In this document: positions 53,614-63,061 of the stretch, one piece after another | Position numbering within the stretch: the first letter of the stretch is position 1 | How the letters are laid out: every line of letters begins with the position of its first letter | Assembly (NCBI GenBank): GCA_008828725.1 | Contig: MEHQ01000198.1 | Span: 288,289 to 352,288 of the forward strand | Source: Saccharina japonica | Lineage: Eukaryota > Sar > Phaeophyceae > Laminariales > Laminariaceae | Reading direction: 5' to 3' | DNA length: 64,000 bases | Notes under the pieces: generated by a model | Databases searched by the model: none | What the model was told of the DNA's origin: nothing | Seen by the model: the letters and a program-made list of their open reading frames with translations, nothing else | Translations under genes and position numbers: made by a program

Positions 53614-53820
53614 GGGCCCGTTTTAACGAAGAAGAAACAAATTCAATTTGGAAAAAAATATATTAAAATCCGCTTTTCATTGGTCAACACACGCACCAGC
53701 ACCAAAGATTAGGATCTTGGGGCATAATATTTGGTGCTGGTGCGTGTGTTGACAATAATGGAAGCGAATTTGAATTTATTTTTTCCAATTGAATTTATTT
53801 ATACTCGTTAATTCGAGCCC
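53614..53820. mobile_element. PIF/Harbinger-like MITE 2 of 3
   Basis: 207 bp, same family as MITE 1 in the same orientation, sharing the TTA at 53611-53613 and ending before TTA at 53821-53823. Confidence 0.88.
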
Positions 53821-53824
53821 TTAA

Positions 53825-54164
53825 GGCCGTTTCCTATGCGGTTCGATTTTTGAGCTTCAGATTATGGTCCGATCGATTTTTCAGCGACCTCGTTCGAAAA
53901 TCGAAACAGTCTTCTTATGCGAGAAAACACGGATTTGTTGTACGTGCAGATATTTGAGCAAACGGCGAGACCAACTGCTGCTGTTGTTGTCGTCTGGCGC
54001 CGCGAAGAGACGCGCCGAATGCGCTGCACTGGGCGTAGAACCCAAGCGTCTGAAGCCAGGCTGGCTGCTTCTGGTCTGACGGTGAAGCGCCGAGTGCGCT
54101 CGAGTCGACCTGTCTTGGTATTTTGTATTTTGACACAACGAAGCATCCGAGCGTTGACTGACTG

Positions 54165-54200
<36 letters not shown>

Positions 54201-54630
54201 TGCTGTAAAGTCTACAAGTACGGAGAGGCGCGCGCCGAGTGCGCTTTCCTTCGTCTCTAGGCTCGAGCCCGCGCCAGCCGACTGTCGTTTGGCGACGGAG
54301 AGACGCACCGATCGCCGGCTGCGCGTCGGGCGCGAAGCAACGTCGCTGTGTCACCATCCAACTCATCGATCGTGCTGCTGCTGCTGCTGCTTGCTTGCTG
54401 CGTGGATAACATCTTGAATTTATAGACCATGCCATTTTTCGATTTGAAAATCTGATGACCCAAGTCGTCGGATTTTGGGCCAAAATCTGACGACTTGGGC
54501 CATCGGATTCTCAAATCGAAATTTTTCCGGTCAGATTTTGCACAATCGGACTGCATAGGACGGTGCTTTCGTTTTTGAGATCGAAAAATACAAATCTGAA
54601 GCTCGAAATCGAACCGCATAGGAAACGGCC
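53825..54630. mobile_element. PIF/Harbinger-like element 3 of 3, 806 bp
   Basis: Ends GGCCGTTTCCTATGCGGTTC in both orientations, extending about 38 bp with few mismatches, flanked by TAA (53822-53824 and 54631-54633). The interior has a CTG run at 54162-54206, GAGACGCGCCGA / GAGACGCACCGA duplicated words and a stem at 54459-54497. Frames on both strands (for example minus 53862-54308) are Ser/Ala repeats; no transposase recognised. Confidence 0.85.
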
Positions 54631-54726
54631 TAACAGTAGATTTTAGATGATTGAAAGATGATTTGAAATGCACTTTTTTCAAAATAAAAATAGTGGAACA
54701 TTCAAATTTCGAGCATTTGAGCAGAC

Positions 54727-54838
54727 CTGGCAACCCTCAAAAGAAGCACCACGCCCTCCGCTGCAATGCACACCGAACACAGGGGCCGCTGACACCTCCG
54801 ACGAGCCGCGAGCTGCGGATGAAACACCAGAGAGACAG
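54727..54838 (-). CDS. Possible next exon of the membrane-protein gene
   Basis: Minus strand, 3' of the exon at 54913-55084 after a 74-bp intron. With acceptor TTGACTTCAG it reads VSLVFHPQLAARRCQRPLCS plus VCIAAEGVVLLLRVA, phase 2 out at GCCAG|GTCTGC. With a second acceptor, CATCCGCAG about 25 bases later, the frame instead reads ARGSSEVSAAPVFGVHCSGG. Both are open, so the true frame is undecided. The sequence beyond the donor is AT-rich and runs into a TIR element at 54630. Confidence 0.3.
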
Positions 54839-54912
54839 CTGAAGTCAAAACTGCAACTACCTACACCAAAGGTACCAAGCAAGCGCAAGCAGTCGTTGCT
54901 GGGACCACTCAC

Positions 54913-55084
54913 CAACTCCGCTGTAGTCGATGGGCTTTCCGGGGTATGCGGCCATGATCGAGACGACCGCAAGGCCCAGGCAGACGCCAAGCAGCAGACT
55001 GGCCTTGGTGTCTCCGCGGAACTCCAGGGAGGCGAAGTGGTCTTTAACCAGCGCCATACCTTGCTCCATGTTGAGTCGCAATGC
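54913..55084 (-). CDS. Exon with a transmembrane segment, unrecognised protein
   Basis: Minus-strand exon bounded by acceptor CACTCAAAG and donor GTTG|GTGAGTGG (close to consensus), phase 0 in and phase 1 out. It reads ALRLNMEQGMALVKDHFASL, EFRGDTK, then the hydrophobic segment ASLLLGVCLGLAVVSIMAAY, then PGKPIDYSGV. One membrane helix of about 20 residues is clear. It probably continues into the exon at 54727-54838. Upstream exons (right side) are not resolved; a Leu-rich frame created by the CAG repeat near 55290 is not convincing as a signal peptide. Not a family I recognise. Confidence 0.5.
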
Positions 55085-55272
55085 CTTTGAGTGAAGGGCG
55101 GGGTTGGCACACAGCAGCAAGGTGCACGGCACACGTGGCACTTGCTCTTGTCGGTGGCATGCAGGAGGAATAATATTCGAAATACCTTGTGGGGCAGTAT
55201 GATGTACAAAAGGGTACCAAAGGCAGAAACTCGTGAAATCCAAAAATGAATCCGAACAATCGAGAGGGAAAC

Positions 55273-55306
<34 letters not shown>

Positions 55307-55589
55307 ACGCATCGTGCTTGTGGCGGATAACCCCAACGCGTTGAGTGAGTGGCCGACTGACCGACAGCAAGACCTTCCGCATTAGACCTACCTGCATGTC
55401 TTTGTGCTTCCCTGCGTATCCTAGGTTGGGTGGTGGGTCGAAGAGAAACGCACTGCAACGACGAGCAGACCAGACCCCGGGTTCTCTCGATAGGGGAGTT
55501 CCACAAATTAGCGAAGCTACGACAAAGAGGGGAACAAAGCTGGTACATCGTGTTCAAAGTTCGCTGTTTTTTCCATGTGTGCCCTCCGC
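55085..55589. other. Region between exons, with CAG run
   Basis: Contains (CAG)n at 55276-55304. Probably intron and UTR of the minus genes. The minus frame over 54679-55557 is open through this run but is broken by the splice model above. Confidence 0.3.
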
Positions 55590-55749
55590 TCAGGCGTCGG
55601 GTTTGGCGTCTATGATAGCGTGAAGCTCGGCAGGGTCATCAAGATGGAACTGCATGGGATGTGGGTAGTTGCCGTCTCTTCGATATGTCTCATATCCTCT
55701 TTGGTGTCCGCGAGACGTGTACTGGAAAGTGCTGCTTTCTCGGAGTTTG
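55590..55749 (-). CDS. C-terminal exon of an unrecognised protein
   Basis: Minus-strand exon after acceptor TTGTTCCCAG: KLRESSTFQYTSRGHQRGYE, TYRRDGNYPHPMQFHLDDPA, ELHAIIDAKPDA, stop at 55592-55590. The composition is that of a soluble protein without low complexity, and it differs from the overlapping frames. It lies 118 bp downstream (minus direction) of another apparent terminal exon (55867-55953), so either these are ends of alternative transcripts or one stop belongs to a separate gene. No domain recognised. Confidence 0.4.
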
Positions 55750-55866
55750 CTGGGAACAACAGCTCATCACGCTTGCTCAAGAAACACGACGAGCACATTG
55801 CTCCGCCAGTGTGAGTAAAAAACAGGCAATAAACAACACAGATGAGCGTACCACAGGTACCAAGTG

Positions 55867-55953
55867 TCAAGGGACAACTGCGTTTTGTGGGGGGTTCAGT
55901 TTCATGACCCTGAGGTACTTCATCGCCTCATGAATCATGTCGCAATGCTGAAG
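55867..55953 (-). CDS. C-terminal exon ending in NPPQNAVVP
   Basis: Minus strand, acceptor CGACCCTCCAG at 55954, then 28 codons: LQHCDMIHEAMKYLRVMKLN and PPQNAVVP, followed by TGA. A short helix-like exon with good 3' splice context. The upstream exons must lie right of 56 kb, where a TIR element and a 30-bp minisatellite occur; none was identified. Its relation to the exon at 55590-55749 is unresolved. Confidence 0.4.
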   Translation of the reverse strand, partial: LQHCDMIHEAMKYLRVMKLNPPQNAVVP

Positions 55954-56036
55954 CTGGAGGGTCGAGTGTATGTATGGATGGAGAAGTAGATCCTCTCTAC
56001 CAGACTCTGTAGGCTGGTATCATACCATACCAATAT

Positions 56037-56107
56037 GTCCGGAAATGTAAGGACCAGTTTGATTCCATATGAATGACCATACGATCCTTACATTTCCGGA
56101 CATAGTG
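56037..56107. mobile_element. Stowaway-like MITE, clean ends
   Basis: TATGTCCGGAAATGTAAGGA and the inverted CTATGTCCGGAAATGTAAGG; interior ACCAGTTTGATTCC. Confidence 0.82.
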
Positions 56108-56123
56108 TAGATCATTCCCGCGG

Positions 56124-56225
56124 GTACTGCCGTACCAGGCTCTGCTGTGCAGCTGCCTGCCGTACCAGGCTCTGCTGTGCAGCTGCCTGCCGTACCAGGC
56201 TCTGCAGTGCAGCTGCCTGCAGTGC
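56124..56225. repeat. 30-bp minisatellite
   Basis: Three and a half copies of TGCCGTACCAGGCTCTGCTG-TGCAGCTGCC, nearly perfect. Confidence 0.93.
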
Positions 56226-56239
56226 TTGTACTGGCTGTA

Positions 56240-56690
56240 CCTGGCACCAGGTATGTATTGCGTCATACCACGGGCGGGTATCAATAGCCGAATACGTTGT
56301 ACAGCGCAGTAGTCCAAACGCAGGTCGGACCTATAGTAGCAGTATGTGTGTGTTCTTCACGAGTATCAATATTGGATTTAGTGGGGAACATACCATACGA
56401 GTATGGTATCGGTGTCCTCTTGTCTTTTTTTAATGATAATTTCATTTATGTACCGGTTTAGGGTTGCAAAGGTCGTCAGAGTCCCGAGTCCGAGACAAGG
56501 GCTGTGAATAGTACTTGCGGTTCGCGCAGCGGGCGGTTCCGCTACGCTACCGCTACGCTCGCTCACGGGGAAGAATGGAACGAAACGGATGGTCCAAAAT
56601 ATTAGGGGCAAACAGGCGACTTGCAAAAGCCAAGAGCTCCATGCTCCATCCACGAATACGACCCGGACGCCACATGCATGTACTTCTTTT
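56240..56690. other. Unassigned sequence
   Basis: (CGCTAC) words near 56540. The minus frame 56378-56716 has no domain. Might host upstream exons of the minus gene ending at 55867, but none is supported. Confidence 0.25.
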
Positions 56691-56692
56691 GA

Positions 56693-57652
56693 TGTAGAGT
56701 TGCACCCCGGCCTCAAAATTTGGACCCGAGTACCCGACCCGGCTGGGGGGGGGCGGACCCGGACCCGGACCCGGGTACCCGGGCCCCCGGCTGAGACGGG
56801 TACCCGGGTACCCGGGTACCCGGGTTATATATACATATTTGCTCCCCCTTTTAGCGTTTTGAGTGGCCTGAACATCTCCTCAGGCGGCATGGTAAGGCGT
56901 AATGTGGGAGGTGGGAGGGCATGACTTCATTTCGTCTCTATGAATCATGCCAATAGAAAGAGGGCAGAGGGCAAGTAGGGGTATTCTCTTCGGCACCGAG
57001 GCGAGGCGTGGGGAGTTTCTTGTGTGGGGTGTTGAAATCACCTCTTCGATGCTAGGTTGACTGCTCTACTGCTGCTCCTTGTGCTCTACTGCTGTTGCTG
57101 CCGCTGCTCACAGTGTCCTTGGTACCGCCGTAGTACTGCTGTAGAGCCCAGGTATTGGTTTCGCGCTCGAAATGTACATGCTAATTAACAGGGGGGGGGG
57201 TGACGGGGTTTCAACCACTATTAATAGACTACTTCTGTAAAAACTCGTGCAGGGGGGATAATGATTTATTTTCCGGATTCGAGGAGACGAAATAAAAGCG
57301 ATCATAATAAACATTTCCTTCTACCTTTTTTTCGCTCGCCACGACGCCAAGTCACCAGAAAAATCCTTCGAAGATAATTGCTTGCATCAAACAAATCATG
57401 TGACAAACACCCTGCGAGGTAAGAAATGCTGGGAAACCTTCGCCCACACTGCTGTAGGGGCACAGCAGTGTATGTATACCCCAGTCCTGGGGGCTCCGTA
57501 TAGTACAAATATCGGGTACCCGGGTACCCGGGTACCCGGGGTCCAAATACCCGCGGGTCCGTTCACGGACCCGGGTCCATTCCGGGTCCGACCATTCCGG
57601 GTACCCGCCACCGGGTACCCGGGTCTCAGACAGACGAGGTGCAACTCTATTT
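56693..57652. repeat. GGGTACCC arrays between inverted TAGAGTTGCACC ends
   Basis: TAGAGTTGCACC at 56694 and its reverse complement at about 57641-57652. Next to each end is a GGGTACCCGGGTACCC array (56715-56825, 57510-57625). The middle (56830-57500) shows nothing supported except a G run at 57191-57201. Confidence 0.55.
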
Positions 57653-58210
57653 TGATGTGCGCGAAAAAGAAAGCACAGCAGCGCTGCACTGCGCTGTGCT
57701 GCTGGGTTGAGCTGAGCTGGGTGTACCCTTTTTGTATTTTGCACATACCTGGTACTTCGTTCCAGGTATGATATACCTAATGTGGACGAAAGAGAAAGCA
57801 AAGCACGGCAAAGCACGGCACATCACGGCACAGCACCGCACCGCACAGCTTCGCAACACACGCCAGGGCACCACACGGCGGGCGCTGCGATGCGCTGCTG
57901 CTGAGCTGGTTCGAGCTGCGCCGCGCTGCTGGCTGAGCTGAGCTGGGTGCGATTTGCCCCTTTTTTGTGACTCCATTTGGTACTTCGTAACATATGATAC
58001 CTGATACTTGTGTGGACGAAAAAAAAGAAAATAAAGCACGCACGGTACAGCACGACACGGCACGGCACCGCACGACACGGCAGAGCACGGCACCTTACGG
58101 CACCACACGGCGCTGCTGTGCTGAGCTGAGCTGAGCTGCCCTACGCTGCTGGGCTAGCGCTGCGCTGCGTTGCTGAGCTGAGCTGAGCTGGGTGTGTTTT
58201 TCGAATAAAA
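57653..58210. repeat. Triplicated ~230-bp unit with GCACGGCAAA and GCTGAGCTGAGCTGGGTG
   Basis: Three tandem units each with TGTGGACGAAA, an A-rich tract, GCACGGCACGGCAC-type repeats, and GAGCTGAGCTGGGTG followed by a T run. Left halves and right halves are partly complementary. Confidence 0.8.
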
Positions 58211-58375
58211 ACGAAAGGGGAAGAATTCAAAGAAAAGCTGGAACGTTCGGCAAGTAATAAAAGGAGGCGGTATTCAAGTGGGAGCTCTGAGAGGCCAGGG
58301 ATGTGCCAACCGAACCCGCTCGGGAAAAAGACAACGAAGTACGTAAGTCTATCGTCATTTATTTGGAAGGTCATC

Positions 58376-59012
58376 GCCCGTAGACTCAGTCATTGACTCG
58401 CGAGTCCGGAGTCCTTTCGAAGTACCGAGTCGCCAGGGTACTATAAGCTGAAATTAATGTGTCCTCGCGAGTCCGCAGGGTACCATAAGCTGAAATGACT
58501 GAGCCCTCGCGAGTCCCCAGGGTACCGGAAACTGAAATGACTGAGCCCTAGCGAGTCCCCAAGGGTACCAAACGCTGAAATGACTTGAGTCCTAGCGAGT
58601 ACCGAGCCAACGGGGTCAAACGAAAATTTAACGCTTTTGTTGTGTATTTTGTTACTGTCACCCTTTACAAAAAAGCTGCAAAAGGTCGTGAGATACCAGT
58701 CATAGGGACTCAGCCGTTGACTCGCGAGTCCGAGTCGTTTTGAAGTGTTGAGTCCCCAGGGTACTGCAAGCTGAAATGACTGAGTCCTCGCGAGTCCCCA
58801 GGGTACCAGAAGCTGAAATGACTGAGCCCTCGCGAGTCCCAAGGGCACCAAACGCTGAAATGGCTCGAGTCCTTGCGAGTCCCCAGGGTGCTACAAGCTG
58901 AAATGGCTGAGTCCTCACAAGTCCCTAGGGTACTGAAAGCTGAAATGTCTGAGTCCTCGCGAGTCCCTAGGGTATCGGAAGCTGAAACGGCTGGTACTCG
59001 GAGGTACTGCTA
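58376..59012. repeat. 41-bp tandem array (CTGAGTCCTCGCGAGTCC), two blocks
   Basis: 58376-58620 and 58700-59012: about 13 units with GAAATGACTGAGTCCTCGCG and AGTCCCCAGGGTACC. Each unit contains TCGCGA. A spacer of 80 bp separates the blocks. The minus frames over it read repeated peptides. Confidence 0.92.
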
Positions 59013-59164
59013 CTCTGACCTTTGCAAGGTTGTACATACCAGGTACCTCGTACGATATGATACATGCTCGGTCTACTGTCGTGAATTAAGCGCACGAGCC
59101 CCAATCGTATGGGGGTTGGCTTTTTTTCGTAGGGTTATCCCCCATAACCCCCCCCCCCCCTCCG

Positions 59165-59480
59165 TCTCGAAAGGGGTGCGTGGTCAATGGTCTAATGACT
59201 AAGGTAAGCAACGAATGAGTACAAAAAGTGGCCACACCAGAAACTAAATGAACTCATTAAAGCTGTCATACATAAGCAAGTCCGCCTCACAAGCGGTAGT
59301 AGGATGTAGCTCACCCTTCATGCGACTCGCCCAACACCTCACGGCGCTTCGCGCTTGGTGCTAGCAATGTCTGCCTGGTCGGTGGAAACCCGACATGCTC
59401 CGTCCCGACATTGTAGGAATGCGAGGGTCTATGGTCATACGACTACGGCCATGCATGAAAATGAAGTACACCCCGCCCCC
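59165..59480 (+). repeat. Dispersed repeat of the 59-64 kb locus, upstream copy
   Basis: Longest uninterrupted copy of the repeat that also occupies the introns of the carboxypeptidase gene. It runs from TCTCGAAAGGGGTGCGTGG through CGCCTCACAAGCGGTAGTAG and ATGCGACTCGCCCAACACC to a C run after GAAGTACACCCC. All copies end in a poly-C or poly-G tract on that side. No coding potential or terminal inverted repeat was recognised. Class unknown. Confidence 0.65.
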
Positions 59481-60440
59481 CCCCGACCCCGGCTCGTGAG
59501 GGGGCAATACAGCCCGTGAAAGGCGTTATGAATATACCTGGTACAGCAGTATCGGTAAAGCAATCGTCTCCATTTTTGGAATTCCGATGCTCCATTGCAT
59601 CGTACGATCGGATCCGATGAATCGATTGCGACTCACACTCACAGCCTTGCCTGTTTTTATTGCCGACATTTTTTTCGCTTCGCACCTCTAGACTCTAGCC
59701 CGCCGTCTTCGGCGTCCCGGTCACGTATGATACTGTACCGGCAATAGCTATGTTCCGGGTGGGCATATGTAGTAAGAAGAGTAATCAGAACCCACGATAA
59801 ACCCCAAAACCAAGTATTCCCTATACTTCCACGCCATATTTTGGTGCTGATTTCTATAATATGATATATTCCCCCATAACGGTGTGTAACAGAGTGATAC
59901 ATATCGGAATCGAGTTCGATACGATACCGATACTCGTATGATATATACGACAGCCAGAAATGAAATCCGTACGATTTCGACATCTAGTGGATACCAGGTA
60001 TGTCGATATAACTACGGAGTGTTACGGCGAAAAACATACCTGGTACAAACTCAGTATACTTTGAAGTATATATATATCAGCGTCGAAAATACGGAGATCC
60101 CAGGAGGTGGAGGGTTAAACGCGTTCAATACGTATGATACATATATACGATATATATATAACCCGTAAGTACGCGCGATCAAAGTATCACACTCAGCTTG
60201 CAAAGATGAGTTTCGACGAAATCTTCGATCTCACAGCTGTTTTTTTTTTAATTTTACAAATGGATATATATCGAAAAAACCGAAAAAACGATATTTTTGA
60301 CATTTCTATATATCTTAAAACCGATAGTTCGACAACACAATACATAAAAAGAAATCGACATAACAGGCATCCCACACTAACTACTGAATGAAACTAAAGA
60401 GTAAAACAATCCCCGATCGTTTTTTTTTTTTCTGCCGCAG
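59481..60440. other. Upstream region of the carboxypeptidase gene
   Basis: 59740-59885 is a very diverged TTACGGGGG-type element. TACCTGGTA or TACCAGGTA near 59536, 59991 and 60039. The exon carrying the start codon and signal peptide should lie here or further left; I could not identify it. Confidence 0.35.
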
Positions 60441-60630
60441 GGTCGTCGCCCAAAGCTCAGACGAGCACTTGGTCACCTCCCTCCCTGGCCTCAAGGACGG
60501 CGCCTTCCCCTCAAGGCACCACGCGGGACATATTCCGGTGGTCAACGGGTACCTGTTCTACTGGCTGATCGAGAGCGCCAGCTCGGACCCGTCCTCGGAC
60601 CCCCTGGTGATATGGCTCAACGGAGGCCCG
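60441..60630 (+). CDS. Serine carboxypeptidase (family S10), internal exon A
   Basis: This exon encodes the N-terminal part of a serine carboxypeptidase of peptidase family S10 (cathepsin A / yeast CPY type), enzymes that remove C-terminal residues, usually in vacuole or lysosome or after secretion. Visible: LVTSLPGL near the start, the GHIPV segment (families usually have Y-A-G-Y-I/L), LFYWLIES, and PLVIWLNGGP at the end, which with the next exon builds the hallmark WLNGGPGCSS. The 3' splice site is a long T tract ending in CAG (60438-60440); the exon starts with the third base of a codon, so at least one upstream exon (start codon, signal peptide) is missing from this call and I did not find it. 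An ATG at 60388 is in frame, but it lies before the acceptor and the poly-T would encode phenylalanines, so I do not choose it. The 5' splice site is CCG|GTGAGG, phase 0. Family assignment is very secure. Confidence 0.93.
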
Positions 60631-61601
60631 GTGAGGTCAGGACAGGGAAGGGAGGGGAGCGGGGGGGGGGGGGCGTACTCATTTGTTGCTTGCCTTAGTC
60701 ATTTGACCATTGACCACGCATCCCTTTCGAGACGGAGCACCGTTCCTACTCCTAATAGAGACACCTCCAACAGTTGGGGCGCTCATTACGTTGTTTCCAT
60801 GTATTTCATATAACATGTTTTTGCCAATCTTATCCCCTTCCTGTTTCACCGCCTGTGGCCACCACCTATCTCCTAAGATAGCGACCGTTTTATCGCTACT
60901 CTCTACAGTACTGTACCAAACTTCTCCATGCCGCATTCGTCTATTTTCCTCGTTTCCTTCTCGTAAGATAGCGGAGGGGGGAGGGGGGTGAGGGGGGTGT
61001 GCTTCAGTTTCATGCATGGCCGTAGCCGTATGACCATTGACCCTCGCATCCCTACGAGTACAATGCCGGGACGGAGCACGTCGGGTTTTCACCGACCAGG
61101 CAGTCATTGCTTGCACCAAGCGCCAAGCGCCGTGAAGTGTTGGGCGAGTCGCATAAAGAATCAGCTGCATCCTGCTTAGAACCTCTTGTGAGGCGGACTT
61201 TCTTGCGTATGATTGGCGTGTATGGGGACAGCGCCTTAATCCAGTCCTTCGTAATTATACTATCATGTCGCACACCCTTTATTTTATTTTGGCGGGGGAG
61301 GGGGTCAGGTCAGGAGGTAAAGGTAAATATAACGGGTCGGGGCAGATCACCCTGACCCGACCCGACCAGACCCGACCCGAACAGACCCAACCCGACCCGA
61401 CCCGACCCGACCCGACCCGACCCGACCCGACTCGACCAGTGAGATATTGAAGACCTCCCGACCCGTTAACATCCTTGCTGCTTTTCAGGGGACGTGTTAT
61501 GTAGCAAGTCTTCGCTAGCTCGTGGTATCACCTTGACTGGAACGTACTCCTGGTTTTGACTCGCTGTTAATATCATCTCGGTCTCGCGTCTGGTCTTACA
61601 G
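60631..61601 (+). repeat. Intron 1 of the carboxypeptidase gene: inverted dispersed repeat and CCCGA array
   Basis: The intron begins GTGAGG and ends CTTACAG. After a G run it carries, in reverse orientation, the dispersed repeat also seen at 59170-59470, 62340-62890 and 63570-63780 (recognisable by GACCATTGACC, ACGCATCCCTTTCGAGACGG and GACTCGCCCAACACTTC-like words): about 60675-60980 and 61010-61215. At 61340-61440 lies a CCCGA pentanucleotide array. No coding signal is seen. Confidence 0.75.
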
Positions 61602-61687
61602 GGCTGCTCGAGCATGGACGGACTGTGGCTGGAGAACGGTCCTTTCCGATTAGATTCGCACCAGAAGATCTCCATCAATCCTTTCAG
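61602..61687 (+). CDS. Serine carboxypeptidase (family S10), exon B
   Basis: Second recognised exon of the same gene, 86 bp. It begins after CTTACAG and reads GCSSMDGLWLENGPFRL, completing the S10 signature GGPGCSS and the ENGPF motif that lines the active site and oxyanion region in this family. It ends INPF plus the first two bases of a serine codon (phase 2), with donor TCAG|GTGCGA. The frame continues exactly from exon A (phase 0) and into exon C (phase 2). The preceding intron is 971 bp and carries an inverted copy of a dispersed repeat plus a CCCGA array; the following one is 1,277 bp. The catalytic serine (GESYAG motif) and the Asp and His residues of S10 enzymes lie further 3' and are outside the window. 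Confidence 0.93.
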
Positions 61688-62964
61688 GTGCGAGAGTGTA
61701 CCGTACCGTGGTATATCGCACCGTACCATACCGTACCGTACCGTACCGTACCGTACCGTACCTTTCCATACCGTACCATACCGTACCGTACCCTACCGTA
61801 CCGTACTGAACCATCCTATGACGTACCGTACTATACCGTACCGTACCGTAGTATACCGTACCGCGCCGTGCTATACCGTACCGTGCCGTGCTATACCGTA
61901 CCGTTCCGTACGATACTATACAGTATCGTACTCATACAACACAGAGCAGTGGTACAGGACCGCATGATACAGCACCGTACAGCAGTAGTACCGTACCTCA
62001 CCCCATCGTACCGTACGATGCCGTGTTGTACAACACCGTACCGCACTATACTGTACAGTACCGTCCTGCACGACCGTCCTGTACCGTTTTATATCGTACC
62101 GTGGTGTATCCCGTATATACCGTGAATACGGATACACTACAGTACCGTAAAATGGCGCTGCACGGCCGTCCTGTACCGTATTATACCGTACCGTGGTGTA
62201 TCCGTACCGAGGGCAAACGAGTACGATACAATATACCCCCTCCCCCGAACCTGAACCTGCCAGAAAAATAAAGAGATGCACCAGTAGCCCGGAGGTGGAG
62301 GAAACAGATGCACAGATGTGCCCTTGTGGCAAAGCAATAGAGAGTAGAACTCACAAAGTGGGACAACGTGAAATAAACAAGGAGGAACGGGGCGTGTCAG
62401 AGGAGAAGATGAGGAAAATAGACGGATGTGGCATGGACAAGTTCAGTACACTAGATAATAGCGAAAAAACGATCGCTATCGTAGGAGATAGATGGTGGCC
62501 ACCTAAAAAAAACAGGATTGGGATAGGGCATGCAAAACGTTTCTTCGTGTGCATTATATGGAAAACAATGAGCGCCCTAACGTTGGAGGTGTCTTTATAA
62601 CGTAGGATTAGGAACGGTGCTCCGTCTGGGAAGGGGTGCGTGGTCAATGGTCACATAACTGAGGCCAGCAACAAGTGAGTACGCCCCCCTCCGTGCCTCA
62701 CAAGCATATTCTTAGCAGGACGCAGCTCTCCCTTCATGCGACTCGCCCATCCCCTCACGGTGCTTCGCACCTGGTGCGAGCGATGTCTGTCTGCCTGGTC
62801 GGTGAAAACCCGACGTGCTCCGTCCGAGCATTGTAGGGATGCGAGGGTCTATGGTCATGCCACTACGGCCATGCATGACATGTGGCTAATGAGTACACCC
62901 CCGCCCCCCCCCCGTGAAAACGCCCTTCGCCGCCACGGCCGCCGCCTTCTTCCTTGATGAGCAG
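61688..62964 (+). repeat. Intron 2 of the carboxypeptidase gene: TACCG array and direct dispersed repeat
   Basis: From about 61695 to 62210 the intron is a degenerate TACCG pentanucleotide array with CATAC and TGTAC variants, roughly 500 bp. From 62340 to 62890 it holds a plus-oriented copy of the dispersed repeat of this locus (end words CCTCACGGTGCTTCGCACC, AAAACCCGACGTGCTCCGTC, ATGAGTACACCCCC). ORFs running through the array in several frames (for example on plus at 61614-61967 and 61625-62125) are products of the five-base period. Confidence 0.8.
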
Positions 62965-63061
62965 CTGGCACAATGTGGCGAACGTCATGTACGTTGACCA
63001 GCCGGTCGGGACCGGTCTGAGCTTCACGGTTAGCGACAACTATGCGGAAAACGATATCGAG
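62965..63061 (+). CDS. Serine carboxypeptidase (family S10), exon C; gene continues beyond the window
   Basis: Third exon, 97 bp. After the acceptor ATGAGCAG it completes the split Ser codon and reads SWHNVANVMYVDQPVGTGLSF, the usual S10 sequence following ENGPF (family consensus W...N.LY.DQPVGTGFSY), then VSDNYAENDIE. Leu replaces the aromatic residue commonly found after GTG. The exon ends phase 0 at GAG|GTGATT. No plausible next exon is seen between 63062 and 64000: the first acceptor-like site (near 63186) opens into a stop within three codons, and the rest is a tandem array. The gene is therefore partial at the 3' side of the window. In total 124 residues are visible of a protein that is normally about 400-500 residues. 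Confidence 0.92.

Noticed and set aside
53862..54483. Frames inside the 806-bp TIR element, possible transposase
   Set aside because: Both strands are equally open, Ser/Ala/Arg-rich, and no Harbinger DDE or Myb-like motif is visible.
60388..60440. ATG at 60388 as the start of the carboxypeptidase
   Set aside because: It would make the poly-T splice tract coding (run of Phe) and gives no signal peptide; the CAG at 60438-60440 is a better acceptor.
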